Of a stretch of 64,000 nucleotides of DNA, positions 1 to 7,928 are shown one piece after another (the stretch's first letter is position 1; every line of letters starts with the position of its first letter). The notes beneath the pieces were generated by a model, which was given only the letters and a program-made list of their open reading frames with translations, ran no database searches and had not been told where the DNA came from. This DNA comes from Cellulomonas sp. NTE-D12 (lineage in GTDB: Bacteria; Actinomycetota; Actinomycetes; Actinomycetales; Cellulomonadaceae). Position numbers and translations under genes: made by a program. Location: the NCBI RefSeq assembly GCF_027923705.1, contig NZ_AP026442.1, positions 372,001 to 436,000 of the forward strand, read 5' to 3'.

Positions 1-1
1 T

Positions 2-739
2 GACGTGGCGGCCGTCAAGGCGCAGATCCTCACGGACGTGCACACCATCCTGACGATCCACCTGGGCACGCCGCCGACGTCGTTCGACTGGCAGTGGACC
101 GACGACGAGAAGCAGTTCCACCGCGACGGCGTGCTGACGCCGCAGCAGTTCTTCGAGCGGTACGTGACCCTCGACCTCACGCAGTACGTGTGCCTGGTGG
201 ACGACCCGCGCACCGAGCACCCCAAGGGTGCGGCGCTGACGGTGGCCAACCTCGGCAACGTGGTCGGCGGTCGGCAGGTGCGGTACGTCAACGCGCCGAT
301 GGCCACCATCAAGGAGCTGGCCGCGGCGTCGATCGTCTCCGGTGAGCCCGTCTGGTTCGGCTGCGACGTGAAGCCGCAGATGCACCGTGAGGACGGCATC
401 TGGGCCGCCGACCTGTTCGACTACTCCGGCGTGTACGGCGTCGACCTGTCCACCACCAAGGAGGAGCGGGTCGTCTCCGGTGAGTCGGCGATGACGCACG
501 CGATGCTGCTGACCGGTGTGGACGTGGTGGACGGCACCCCGCGGCGGTGGCGGGTGGAGAACAGCTGGGGCGACGACAAGGCCGACAAGGGCTTCTTCAC
601 CATGGACGACTCGTGGTTCGACGAGTACGTCTTCGAGGTCGTCGTCCGCACCGACGCCCTGCCCGAGGACCTGCGTCCGGCGCTGACCGCCGAGCCCCTC
701 GTCCTGCCGGCATGGGACCCGATGGGCGCGCTCGCCTGA
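2..739 (+). CDS. Aminopeptidase C / bleomycin hydrolase family (C1B), C-terminal part
   Basis: This is the C-terminal part of a papain-fold cysteine aminopeptidase of the PepC/bleomycin hydrolase family, a cytoplasmic enzyme that trims peptides from the N-terminus. The frame is open to the left edge, so the N-terminal half with the catalytic Cys lies outside the window. The catalytic His is visible in MTHAMLLTG and the catalytic Asn in VENSWGDD, both in the usual order and spacing. The GTG at 5 is internal, not a start. The gene ends 50 bp before dnaX, which appears to have its own promoter. Family assignment is firm; substrate range cannot be read from this part. Confidence 0.9.
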   Translation, partial: DVAAVKAQILTDVHTILTIHLGTPPTSFDWQWTDDEKQFHRDGVLTPQQFFERYVTLDLTQYVCLVDDPRTEHPKGAALTVANLGNVVGGRQVRYVNAPMATIKELAAASIVSGEPVWFGCDVKPQMHREDGIWAADLFDYSGVYGVDLSTTKEERVVSGESAMTHAMLLTGVDVVDGTPRRWRVENSWGDDKADKGFFTMDDSWFDEYVFEVVVRTDALPEDLRPALTAEPLVLPAWDPMGALA

Positions 740-777
740 GCCGCCGAGGGCCGGAGACGGGTGTCGGATCTGCCGCA

Positions 778-783
778 TAGGGT
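778..783 (+). promoter_or_regulatory. Putative -10 element of dnaX (TAGGGT)
   Basis: TAGGGT lies 6 nt before the GTG start of dnaX. A transcript starting 6-8 nt downstream of a -10 box would begin at or next to the start codon, so dnaX may be leaderless. No ribosome binding site is visible. The same hexamer occupies the same position before several other genes here (6982, 16200, 60196). Confidence 0.45.
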
Positions 784-789
784 TCGCAC

Positions 790-3354
790 GTGACGACAGC
801 GCTGTACCGCCGGTACCGGCCCGAGACCTTCGCGGAGGTCATCGGGCAGGACCACGTGACGGCACCGCTGCGCCAGGCGCTGCGCTCCGGGCAGGTCAAC
901 CACGCCTACCTGTTCTCCGGCCCTCGCGGCTGCGGCAAGACGAGCTCCGCGCGGATCCTCGCGCGGGTGCTCAACTGCGCACAGAACACCGCCGAGCACC
1001 CGACGGACACGCCCTGCGGGGAGTGCGAGTCGTGCATCGAGCTGGCGACGGGCGGTCCGGGCAGCCTCGACGTCGTCGAGATCGACGCCGCCAGCCACGG
1101 CGGTGTGGACGACGCCCGTGAGCTGCGTGAGCGGGCCACCTTCGCGCCCGCGCGGGACCGGTACAAGGTGTTCATCCTCGACGAGGCCCACATGGTCTCC
1201 AACCAGGGCTTCAACGCCCTGCTGAAGATCGTCGAGGAGCCGCCGCCGCACGTGAAGTTCATCTTCGCGACGACGGAGCCGGACAAGGTGATCGGCACCA
1301 TCCGCTCCCGCACGCACCACTACCCGTTCCGGCTGGTGCCGCCCGACGTGCTGGTGCCGTACCTCGCGCAGCTGTGCGAGCAGGAGGGTGTGCCCGTCGG
1401 TTCGGGCGTGCTGCCGCTGGTGGTGCGGGCCGGCGCCGGGTCGGTGCGCGACAGCCTGTCGGTGCTGGACCAGCTGATCGCCGGCGCGGGGGAGAGCGGG
1501 CTGGAGTACGAGAGCGCGGTGGCGCTGCTCGGGTACACGCCGGCGTCCCTGCTCGACGACCTGGTCGAGGCGATCGCCGCTCGCGACGGCGCCACTGCGT
1601 TCTCGGTGGTCGAGCGCGTGGTGGCCACCGGGCACGAGCCGCGGCGGTTCGTCGAGGACCTGCTCGAGCGGCTGCGCGACCTGATCGTGCTGGCCGCGGC
1701 AGGCGATGCTGCCGGTGCAGCCCTCGGCATGATCCCGTCGGACCAGCTGGACCGGATGCGTGCCCAGGCGGCGCACCTCGGTGCCGCCGAGCTGTCCCGG
1801 TCCGCCGACCTGGCCAACGCGGCGCTGACCGAGATGGCCGGTGCCACGTCGCCGCGGCTGCACCTCGAGCTGCTGATGGCGCGGCTGCTGCTGCCGGCGG
1901 CGGACGACGGCACGCTCGGGCTCGGTGCCCGGCTCGACCGGCTGGAGCGCGGCGGGTTCGCGGCCGTCCCGGCGGCGGTCGGGGCCGGTGGTGCGCCCAC
2001 GGCGGCCACCCGTGCATCGGCGCCGGTGGAGCCGGCCACCCCGCCGCTCGCCACCCCGCCGGTGGCCACCCCGTCGACCGCAGCACCGTCGACCGCGGCA
2101 CCGTCGTTCACCGCACCCTCGACCGCCGCGCCGGTGAGCGCAGTGCGGATGAGCGCGGCACCGCCGGCGGCTGCCGTGCGCGCCGCCGAGGCACCCGCTG
2201 CGGCAGCGGACGTCGAGGCTGCTGCGGACGCCGCTGTCGACCTGGACACACCGCCGTGGCCCGTCGACGACGCACCCGCCCGGTCGTCGTCCGGACGGAA
2301 GACGGCCACAGCTGGTCCCTCGTCGGCTCCGGCCGCCGCGGCGGCACCCGCACCGGCAGCAACCGCACCGCCGGCCCCAGCGGTGAGCGCACCACCGGCG
2401 GCGCCGCGCGGCGCCGGAGGCCCAGACACCGAGATGCTCCGACGCCGCTGGCCGGAGGTGCTCGGCACCCTCCGCGGGTTGCGGCTGCTGACGCACGCCC
2501 TGGTCAGCCAGCACGCCCAGGTGCTCGAGCTCGACGCGACGACGTTGCGGCTCGGCTTCGCCCAGCCGGGTCTGATCCAGCAGTTCCAGCGCGGCAGCCA
2601 TGCCGAGGCGGTGGCGCAGGCGCTGCGGGAGACGCTGGGTGTCGAGGCTCGGGTCGAGGGCGTGCTGGGCGATTCGGCGACACCAGCCGGCAGCGGTGCA
2701 CCGGCGGACCGGTCGACCGCCGCGGCGACACCGGCGTCAGCAGCCGACCTGACAGCCCGGTCCTCGTCAGGCGGCGCGACGGACCGCGCGGCGACCCGGT
2801 CGCCCGGCATCCCGAGCGTGGACGAGGCTGCGGCCTCGTGGGGCCGTCCTGTGCCGTCCGGCTCGGCCGCGGCCCCGGCAGCGGCTCCCGCGCCGAAGAC
2901 CGGTTCGGCAGGCGGCGGCTCAGCACCGCGCGCCTCCCGCGGTCGCCCCGGCGCACCTGCCACTGCGCCTGCGGCCTCGTCGGACCCGGGATCGGACCGC
3001 GCGCCGGCGCCGCAGGGCCGCGCTGCCGGCACCGCTGCCCCGGCGCGCCGTAGCGGTGCCGCCGACGAGCCACCGGACCTCGACCCGCCCGACGTGCCGG
3101 TGGACGACCTGCCCCCCGGCGACTGGATCCCCCCGGACGACGAGGTGCCGTTCGAGGACCCCCGTGATGTCCCGAGGGACCCGGTGGCCGGCTCGGGCCC
3201 CCGTGCGGCGGCCCCCGGCTGGTCCGACGAGCCCGACGAGCCGTCGCCGGACGACCCGCTGATCGACGGATCCGGCCTGGTCGGCGCACCGCTGGTCGCG
3301 CGGCTGCTCGGCGGCACGGTCATCGACGAGCAGATCGACGACCCGAACGCCTGA
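790..3354 (+). CDS. dnaX: DNA polymerase III subunit gamma/tau
   Basis: DnaX is the clamp-loader ATPase subunit that loads the sliding clamp and links polymerase cores in the replisome. Of 854 residues, the first 360 or so form the AAA+ module: Walker A GPRGCGKT at 44-51, zinc-binding cysteines C63, C76, C79 and C82, and the Walker B/DEAH motif at 131-134. From about 380 to 540 and again from 630 to 780 the chain is an Ala/Pro/Thr-rich low-complexity linker, with a folded stretch at roughly 545-625 that resembles the tau C-terminal region. Such linkers are usual in actinobacterial DnaX. I saw no slippery heptamer that would make a separate gamma. recR follows, as in many bacteria. Confidence 0.97.
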   Translation: MTTALYRRYRPETFAEVIGQDHVTAPLRQALRSGQVNHAYLFSGPRGCGKTSSARILARVLNCAQNTAEHPTDTPCGECESCIELATGGPGSLDVVEIDAASHGGVDDARELRERATFAPARDRYKVFILDEAHMVSNQGFNALLKIVEEPPPHVKFIFATTEPDKVIGTIRSRTHHYPFRLVPPDVLVPYLAQLCEQEGVPVGSGVLPLVVRAGAGSVRDSLSVLDQLIAGAGESGLEYESAVALLGYTPASLLDDLVEAIAARDGATAFSVVERVVATGHEPRRFVEDLLERLRDLIVLAAAGDAAGAALGMIPSDQLDRMRAQAAHLGAAELSRSADLANAALTEMAGATSPRLHLELLMARLLLPAADDGTLGLGARLDRLERGGFAAVPAAVGAGGAPTAATRASAPVEPATPPLATPPVATPSTAAPSTAAPSFTAPSTAAPVSAVRMSAAPPAAAVRAAEAPAAAADVEAAADAAVDLDTPPWPVDDAPARSSSGRKTATAGPSSAPAAAAAPAPAATAPPAPAVSAPPAAPRGAGGPDTEMLRRRWPEVLGTLRGLRLLTHALVSQHAQVLELDATTLRLGFAQPGLIQQFQRGSHAEAVAQALRETLGVEARVEGVLGDSATPAGSGAPADRSTAAATPASAADLTARSSSGGATDRAATRSPGIPSVDEAAASWGRPVPSGSAAAPAAAPAPKTGSAGGGSAPRASRGRPGAPATAPAASSDPGSDRAPAPQGRAAGTAAPARRSGAADEPPDLDPPDVPVDDLPPGDWIPPDDEVPFEDPRDVPRDPVAGSGPRAAAPGWSDEPDEPSPDDPLIDGSGLVGAPLVARLLGGTVIDEQIDDPNA

Positions 3355-3449
3355 GCCGCCTGCCTGCCGGCATGGGTCCGCGACGTCGACGCCGCGCCGT
3401 CGGTCCGTCGCGTCGACGCCGCCACGGCCCCCCTCCGACGGGCTCGCGA

Positions 3450-3478
3450 GGTCAACTGGATGGGTGACCAACTAGGCT
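3450..3478 (+). promoter_or_regulatory. recR promoter with inverted repeat
   Basis: A TAGGCT hexamer (3473-3478) sits 6 nt before the recR GTG, which suggests a leaderless transcript. Just upstream, GGTCA (3450-3454) and TGACC (3465-3469) form a perfect 5-bp inverted repeat with a 10-bp spacer over the expected -35 position. It could be a regulator site, but short arms of this kind also occur by chance. Confidence 0.35.
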
Positions 3479-3484
3479 GACCGC

Positions 3485-4084
3485 GTGTACGAGGGGGCGA
3501 TCCAGGACCTGGTCGACGAGCTCGGGCGGCTGCCCGGGGTCGGCCCCAAGAGCGCCCAGCGCATCGCGTTCCACATCCTCTCGGCCGATCCGGCGGACGT
3601 CCGTCGTCTGGCCGACGCGCTCACCGAGGTCAAGGCCCGCGTCCGGTTCTGCGAGATCTGCGGCAACGTCGCGCAGGAGGCGCAGTGCCGCATCTGCCGC
3701 GACCCGCGCCGCTCCCCGAACGTCATCTGCGTGGTGGAGGAGGCCAAGGACGTCGTCGCGATCGAGCGGACGCGCGAGTTCCGCGGGCGGTACCACGTGC
3801 TCGGCGGTGCCATCAACCCGATCGGCGGCGTCGGCCCGGACGACCTGCGGATCGCCTCGCTGCTCAGCCGCCTGGCGGACGGCACCGTCACCGAGGTGAT
3901 CCTGGCGACCGACCCGAATGTCGAGGGCGAGGCGACCGCCACCTACCTGGCCCGGCTGCTGGTGCCGATGGGTCTCGCGGTCAGCCGGCTCGCCTCCGGC
4001 CTGCCGGTGGGCGGGGACCTGGAGTACGCCGACGAGGTCACCCTGGGCCGGGCCTTCGAGGGCCGCCGACGGATCAGCGCGTAG
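3485..4084 (+). CDS. recR: Recombination mediator RecR
   Basis: RecR works with RecF and RecO to load RecA on gapped DNA during recombinational repair. The 199-residue length is normal. An N-terminal helix-hairpin-helix (LPGVGPKSAQR, 16-26) is followed by the C4 zinc motif (C56, C59, C68, C71) and then a Toprim domain from about residue 80 (VVEEAKD). The GTG start gives the usual MYEGAIQDLV beginning. It follows dnaX after a 130-bp gap and precedes a DUF5063 gene by 10 bp, so those two probably share a transcript. Confidence 0.97.
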   Translation: MYEGAIQDLVDELGRLPGVGPKSAQRIAFHILSADPADVRRLADALTEVKARVRFCEICGNVAQEAQCRICRDPRRSPNVICVVEEAKDVVAIERTREFRGRYHVLGGAINPIGGVGPDDLRIASLLSRLADGTVTEVILATDPNVEGEATATYLARLLVPMGLAVSRLASGLPVGGDLEYADEVTLGRAFEGRRRISA

Positions 4085-4094
4085 GGAGCGGACG

Positions 4095-4661
4095 ATGACC
4101 GACAACGACACCGACGACCTCGCGACCCTCGCCCGGTCGGTGCACGACGAGGCGCGCAGCTACCTGACCACCGTGACGGAGGTCGCGGCCGGCTCGGCCC
4201 CCGAGGCGACCCTGCCGCTGCTGCTCCTCGCGTTGTCGGACGTGATCGCGGCCGGTGCCCGGCTCGGGGCGATCAACGACGTTGTCCCGGCGCTGCGGTT
4301 CGAGCCGGACGTCGGCCCGGACCCGGACGTCGAGCCGTTGCGGGCCAACCTCGCGAACGTGTTCGAGGGCGTCGACGAGTACGTCGAGGTGGTCGACCCC
4401 GTCGTCGGCCCGGAGGTGGCCCAGGCGACGCTGTCCGGCGACCTCGTGGCGATCGCCGGGGCGCTGGCCCAGGGGCTGCGCCACTACGAGGCCGGTCGGC
4501 CCGTCGAGGCGCTGTGGTGGTGGCAGTTCTCCTACCTGTCCGACTGGGGGGAGCGCGCGTCGTCGGCCCTGCGCACGGTGCAGACGATCCTGGCGCACCT
4601 GCGGCTCGACGTGGACGACGACGTGGCCGCCGAGGCGGAGTACGACGCGCTGCAGCCCTGA
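4095..4661 (+). CDS. DUF5063 domain-containing protein
   Basis: This 188-residue, mostly helical acidic protein matches the actinobacterial DUF5063 family, which commonly sits directly downstream of recR. The function is unknown. The ATG at 4095 was chosen because it lies 10 bp after the recR stop with a GGAG-type ribosome site (gggagcgg) in between; the frame is open further upstream but only inside recR. The pattern LWWWQFSYLSDWGERAS near residue 140 is the most distinctive part. There is no signal peptide or membrane segment. It converges on the ABC permease gene 53 bp downstream. Confidence 0.85.
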   Translation: MTDNDTDDLATLARSVHDEARSYLTTVTEVAAGSAPEATLPLLLLALSDVIAAGARLGAINDVVPALRFEPDVGPDPDVEPLRANLANVFEGVDEYVEVVDPVVGPEVAQATLSGDLVAIAGALAQGLRHYEAGRPVEALWWWQFSYLSDWGERASSALRTVQTILAHLRLDVDDDVAAEAEYDALQP

Positions 4662-4714
4662 CCAGGGCGGACGTCGGGTACGCCCGACCGAGCCCCGACC
4701 CCGAGCCCCGGGCC

Positions 4715-5860
4715 TCAGGCCACCCGCACCCCGCGCGGCAGCGTGCGCTGCGGGATGCGGAGCCGGCGCACGGCGGTGACGTAGCCGGCCACGCCGAGCA
4801 GGACGGTGAACGCCAGGCCCCACGGCCACACCGGCACCGTGGACGGTCGCGGGCGGTCGGTCGGCAGGGTCGCCTGTCCCATCGGCCCCCAGCACTCGTT
4901 CGAGACACCCGTGGCACCCGCACGCGCGGTGCGGACCTCCTCGCGGATGGCCGCGAACGGTGACGTGATCGACCGCAGGTCCTGCTGCGGCACGGCCGAG
5001 GCGTCGGAGACGACGACGAACGGGTTGGCCGCCAGCAGCCACCAGGTCCGCTCGGTGTGGACCACGTCTCGCGTCTCGGTGCGCCATTCGCACGCGGGCA
5101 CCACCGAGCTGTCGCCCAGGACCGTGCCACTGCTGAGGGTGGCGCTGCCGGTGCAGGACGTGTCGCCCAGGGCATTGGACTCGCACTGCTGCGACGACGG
5201 CGAGACGCCCCATACGCGCACCTGCTCCTGGGAGGTGTTCGCGGGCAGCGTCAGGCCGAAGAAGACGAGGGTGAACACCGCCAGGGCCGACACGCCGAGG
5301 AAGGTCAGGACGGTGGAGCCGGCCGTCCGGGCGGTCAGCGCCGAGAACCCGACGCCCATGCCGCACACCGACGCGAGGATCACGGCGGTCACCACCACGA
5401 CGCTGACCAGCGTGATCACCCTCGTCCCGCCCATCGCCACCGCGAGCCCGTAGAACGGGAGGCTGGCCACCAGGAAGGCGGTGGCGGCGGCGAACGCCCC
5501 GAGCAGCTTGCCGGTGGCGATCTCGGCCGGGGTCAGCAGGGTCACCTGGACGGTGGCGAGCGTGCCGGCGGCACGGTCGCCGTTCACGGCGGTCGACGAC
5601 AGGGTCGGGGTGACCAGCAGCCCCAGCCCCAGCACCAGGAACGTCACGACGAAGAACAGCAGCGGGCCGCGGTGCAGCGGGGAGGTGTCGTGACCCGTCA
5701 GCGTGCCCAGGGCTCCGGTGGTGAGCGCGGTGATGGCGCCGACCACGAGGAACCAGACCACCAGCGCGACGATCCAGCGGGTGGACCGCACCCGCTGCCG
5801 CAGCTCCAGGGCCGCCACCGTGCGCACCCCGTGCCAGGACAGCCGCCACGTGCCGTTCAT
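4715..5860 (-). CDS. ABC-2 type transporter permease
   Basis: This 381-residue membrane subunit belongs to an ABC-2 exporter. About six hydrophobic segments are visible: one near residue 30, a cluster between 65 and 225, and a last one near the C-terminus. A large extracytoplasmic loop (about 245-330) contains several cysteines. The start ATG overlaps the stop of the ATPase gene by 4 bp (ATGA, 5857-5860), so the two are translationally coupled and form one transporter. Substrate is unknown; related actinobacterial pairs are linked to antibiotic or lipid export, but nothing here decides that. Confidence 0.85.
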   Translation of the reverse strand: MNGTWRLSWHGVRTVAALELRQRVRSTRWIVALVVWFLVVGAITALTTGALGTLTGHDTSPLHRGPLLFFVVTFLVLGLGLLVTPTLSSTAVNGDRAAGTLATVQVTLLTPAEIATGKLLGAFAAATAFLVASLPFYGLAVAMGGTRVITLVSVVVVTAVILASVCGMGVGFSALTARTAGSTVLTFLGVSALAVFTLVFFGLTLPANTSQEQVRVWGVSPSSQQCESNALGDTSCTGSATLSSGTVLGDSSVVPACEWRTETRDVVHTERTWWLLAANPFVVVSDASAVPQQDLRSITSPFAAIREEVRTARAGATGVSNECWGPMGQATLPTDRPRPSTVPVWPWGLAFTVLLGVAGYVTAVRRLRIPQRTLPRGVRVA

Positions 5861-6837
5861 CGCCGCTCCTCGTCCAGGGCCAGGTAGGCCTGCTCCAGCA
5901 CCCCGCCGGCGGGGGCGATCGAGACGAGCGGCACCCCGGCCGCCACCGCGTCCCGCACCAGCCGGGCGGCGCCCTCGTCCCCGTCGACGTCGATCAGCAC
6001 GCCGTCGTCGTCGGGCCGCCAGGCGGCGTGCACCGAGGTGAGCCAGCCCTGCAGCGCCTCCGCGTCCAGCGCGCGCACCCGCCAGGGCCGCCGGCTGCCC
6101 GCGGTGCCGAGGGTCGCCTCCGTGTCGCCGGTCAGCACCGTCCGGCCGCGGGACAGGAACACCGCGTCGTCGGCCATCTCCTCCAGCTCGGACAGCACGT
6201 GGCTGGACACCAGCACCGTGCGGCCCTCGTCGGCCAGCCGCCGCAGCAGCTCGCGCAGGTCGACGCGCGATCGCGGGTCCAGACCGGACGCGGGCTCGTC
6301 GAGCAGCAGCACCGCCGGGTCGTGCACCAGGGCCCGAGCCAGTCCCAGCCGCTGCTTCTGGCCGCGTGACAGCACCGCCGCGGGCCGGTCGGCGTACTCC
6401 GAGAGGTGGACCAGGGCGAGCAGCTCGTCGACGCGGGCGCCGACGGACGCCGCGGGCAGCCGGTACGCGGCGGCGAACGTCCGCAGCACCTCCCGTGCCG
6501 TCAGCGAGTCCCACGTGCCGAACGTGTCCGGCATCCACCCGGTCCGGGCCCGTGCGGCGGGGCCGTCCGTCACCGGGTCGTACCCGTCGATGCTCACCGT
6601 GCCCGCATCAGGCGCCAGCAGCCCTGCCAGCACCAGCAGCAGCGTCGTCTTCCCGGACCCGTTGGGCCCCACCAGCGCGGTGACCCGACCGGCGCGGGCG
6701 TGCAGGTCGACGCCGTCCAGCGCCCGCACGGCGCCGAAGCTGCGGACCACGCCCGCGGTGCGGATCCCGTCCGGGCCGCCTGGTCCGGGCGAGCCAGGGT
6801 GCGGAGGGACGGCCGAGGCAGCGACGTCGCTGGTCAT
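5857..6837 (-). CDS. ABC transporter ATP-binding protein (ABC-2 type)
   Basis: This is the nucleotide-binding subunit of the exporter encoded with the overlapping permease. Of 326 residues, Walker A GPNGSGKT is at 57-64, the signature LSRGQ at 156-160, Walker B VLLLDEP at about 176-182 and the H-loop in VSSHVLSE near 210. The Q-loop position reads WMPDTFG, a variant often seen in actinobacterial ABC-2 ATPases. A C-terminal extension of about 90 residues follows the ABC domain. I chose ATG 6837; a GTG at 6861 would add eight residues. A divergent TSUP gene starts 158 bp away. Confidence 0.93.
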   Translation of the reverse strand: MTSDVAASAVPPHPGSPGPGGPDGIRTAGVVRSFGAVRALDGVDLHARAGRVTALVGPNGSGKTTLLLVLAGLLAPDAGTVSIDGYDPVTDGPAARARTGWMPDTFGTWDSLTAREVLRTFAAAYRLPAASVGARVDELLALVHLSEYADRPAAVLSRGQKQRLGLARALVHDPAVLLLDEPASGLDPRSRVDLRELLRRLADEGRTVLVSSHVLSELEEMADDAVFLSRGRTVLTGDTEATLGTAGSRRPWRVRALDAEALQGWLTSVHAAWRPDDDGVLIDVDGDEGAARLVRDAVAAGVPLVSIAPAGGVLEQAYLALDEERR

Positions 6838-6981
6838 GGCTCGACGGTAGGGGTCGGGCACCGGGCGCCGTGCCCGGTTTCTGAGGGGATCCTGTGCCGG
6901 GACTGCGCCGGTTCGTGGCGCGGCCGACCGGCAGGCCGTCCGTCCGCCGCCCGGCCCGGGTCCGGGTTCGGGTCCGGGAGG

Positions 6982-6987
6982 TAGGGT
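6982..6987 (+). promoter_or_regulatory. Putative -10 element of the TSUP gene (TAGGGT)
   Basis: TAGGGT ends 8 nt before the GTG at 6996, and no ribosome binding site is present. This arrangement supports a leaderless mRNA and decides the start: the frame is open back to 6894, but the extra 34 residues would be Arg-rich and lie upstream of this box. Confidence 0.45.
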
Positions 6988-6995
6988 CCGCCACC

Positions 6996-7778
6996 GTGAC
7001 CGTGTCCGGCCTGCACCTGACGCTCGCGACGGTCGGCCTGCTGATGCTCGCCGGGTTCACCGCCGGCTGGGTCGACGCGGTGGTCGGCGGCGGTGGGCTG
7101 GTGCAGCTGCCGGCACTGCTGCTGGTCCCCGGCATCACGCCCGTGCAGGCGCTGGCCACCAACAAGGTGGCCGGGATCATGGGCACGTCGGTCAGCGCGC
7201 TGACCTACTACCGGCGGGTGCAGCCCGGTCTGTCCACGGCAGGGCCGATGGCGATGACCGCCCTGGCCGGCGCTGCCGGGGGAGCGGCCCTCGCGGGGCT
7301 GCTGCCCTCCTCCGTGTTCAAGCCGGTCATCCTCGTGGCGCTGGTGCTGGTGGGCGCCTACACGGTGGCGCGGCCGCGGGTGGGTCGGGCCACCGACCTG
7401 CGCTGGACCGGCGCCCGGCACCGGGCCGTGGCGCTCACGCTCGGCCTGGTGCTGGGCGCGTACGACGGCCTGCTCGGCCCCGGTACGGGGTCGTTCCTGG
7501 TGATCGCCCTGGTCGGCGTCGTCGGCTACGGGTTCCTCGAGGCGTCGGCGCAGGCGAAGGTCGTCAACGTCGCCACCAACCTCGGTGCCCTGCTGGTCTT
7601 CACGCTGGAGGGAGCACCGCTGTGGCGGCTCGGGCTGCTGGTCGGTGGGGCCAACATCGCCGGCGCGTACCTCGGGGCCCGGACGGCGGTGGCGCGGGGC
7701 AGCGCCTTCGTCCGCATCGTCTTCGTCGTGGTCGTTGCCGCGCTGATCGCCCGGCTCGCGGTCGACGTGCTGGGCTGA
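6996..7778 (+). CDS. TSUP family membrane transporter (TauE/SafE)
   Basis: This 260-residue, roughly eight-helix membrane protein belongs to the TSUP (TauE/SafE/YfcA) family, whose members move sulfite, organosulfonates or related small anions. The family features are clear: the N-terminal WVDAVVGGGGLVQLPALL repeat and the second-half counterpart GAYDGLLGPGTGSFLV. Both carry the glycine-rich signature of the inverted repeat. The gene stands alone between a divergent ABC pair and lysC, so the neighbours give no hint of substrate. Start choice rests on the -10 hexamer at 6982. Confidence 0.85.
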   Translation: MTVSGLHLTLATVGLLMLAGFTAGWVDAVVGGGGLVQLPALLLVPGITPVQALATNKVAGIMGTSVSALTYYRRVQPGLSTAGPMAMTALAGAAGGAALAGLLPSSVFKPVILVALVLVGAYTVARPRVGRATDLRWTGARHRAVALTLGLVLGAYDGLLGPGTGSFLVIALVGVVGYGFLEASAQAKVVNVATNLGALLVFTLEGAPLWRLGLLVGGANIAGAYLGARTAVARGSAFVRIVFVVVVAALIARLAVDVLG

Positions 7779-7827
7779 CCAGCGCGGACGTCTCGGAGCG
7801 CACCGGTCCCGAGCTGGGCCGTCCGTC

Positions 7828-7869
7828 ATGCGGAAACCCGTCGGTCCGCATCGTGGGCCGACCTAGACT
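7828..7869 (+). promoter_or_regulatory. lysC promoter region with inverted repeat
   Basis: A TAGACT hexamer (7864-7869) is a plausible -10 element for lysC, giving a leader of about 50 nt. Upstream, ATGCGGA (7828-7834) and TCCGCAT (7845-7851) form a perfect 7-bp inverted repeat with a 10-bp spacer. It could terminate TSUP transcription or bind a regulator over the -35 region; the sequence does not decide which. Confidence 0.4.
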
Positions 7870-7928
7870 CGCAGGCGCCCCTCGTCCGATCGCGGTCTGA
7901 TCGCGCAACCCATCCGGAGCGCACCCTC

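Noticed and set aside
740..789. Search for SRP RNA (ffs) upstream of dnaX, where many actinobacteria have it
   Set aside because: Only 50 bp separate the genes and the GGAAG-type tetraloop region of SRP RNA is absent.
421..2601. A long minus-strand open frame antisense to dnaX
   Set aside because: Ala/Arg-rich shadow of a high-GC gene; DnaX with Walker and zinc motifs occupies the plus strand.
790..3354. Programmed frameshift in dnaX to make a short gamma subunit
   Set aside because: No A-rich slippery heptamer with a downstream stop in the alternative frame was seen at the expected position; the low-complexity linker is in frame throughout.
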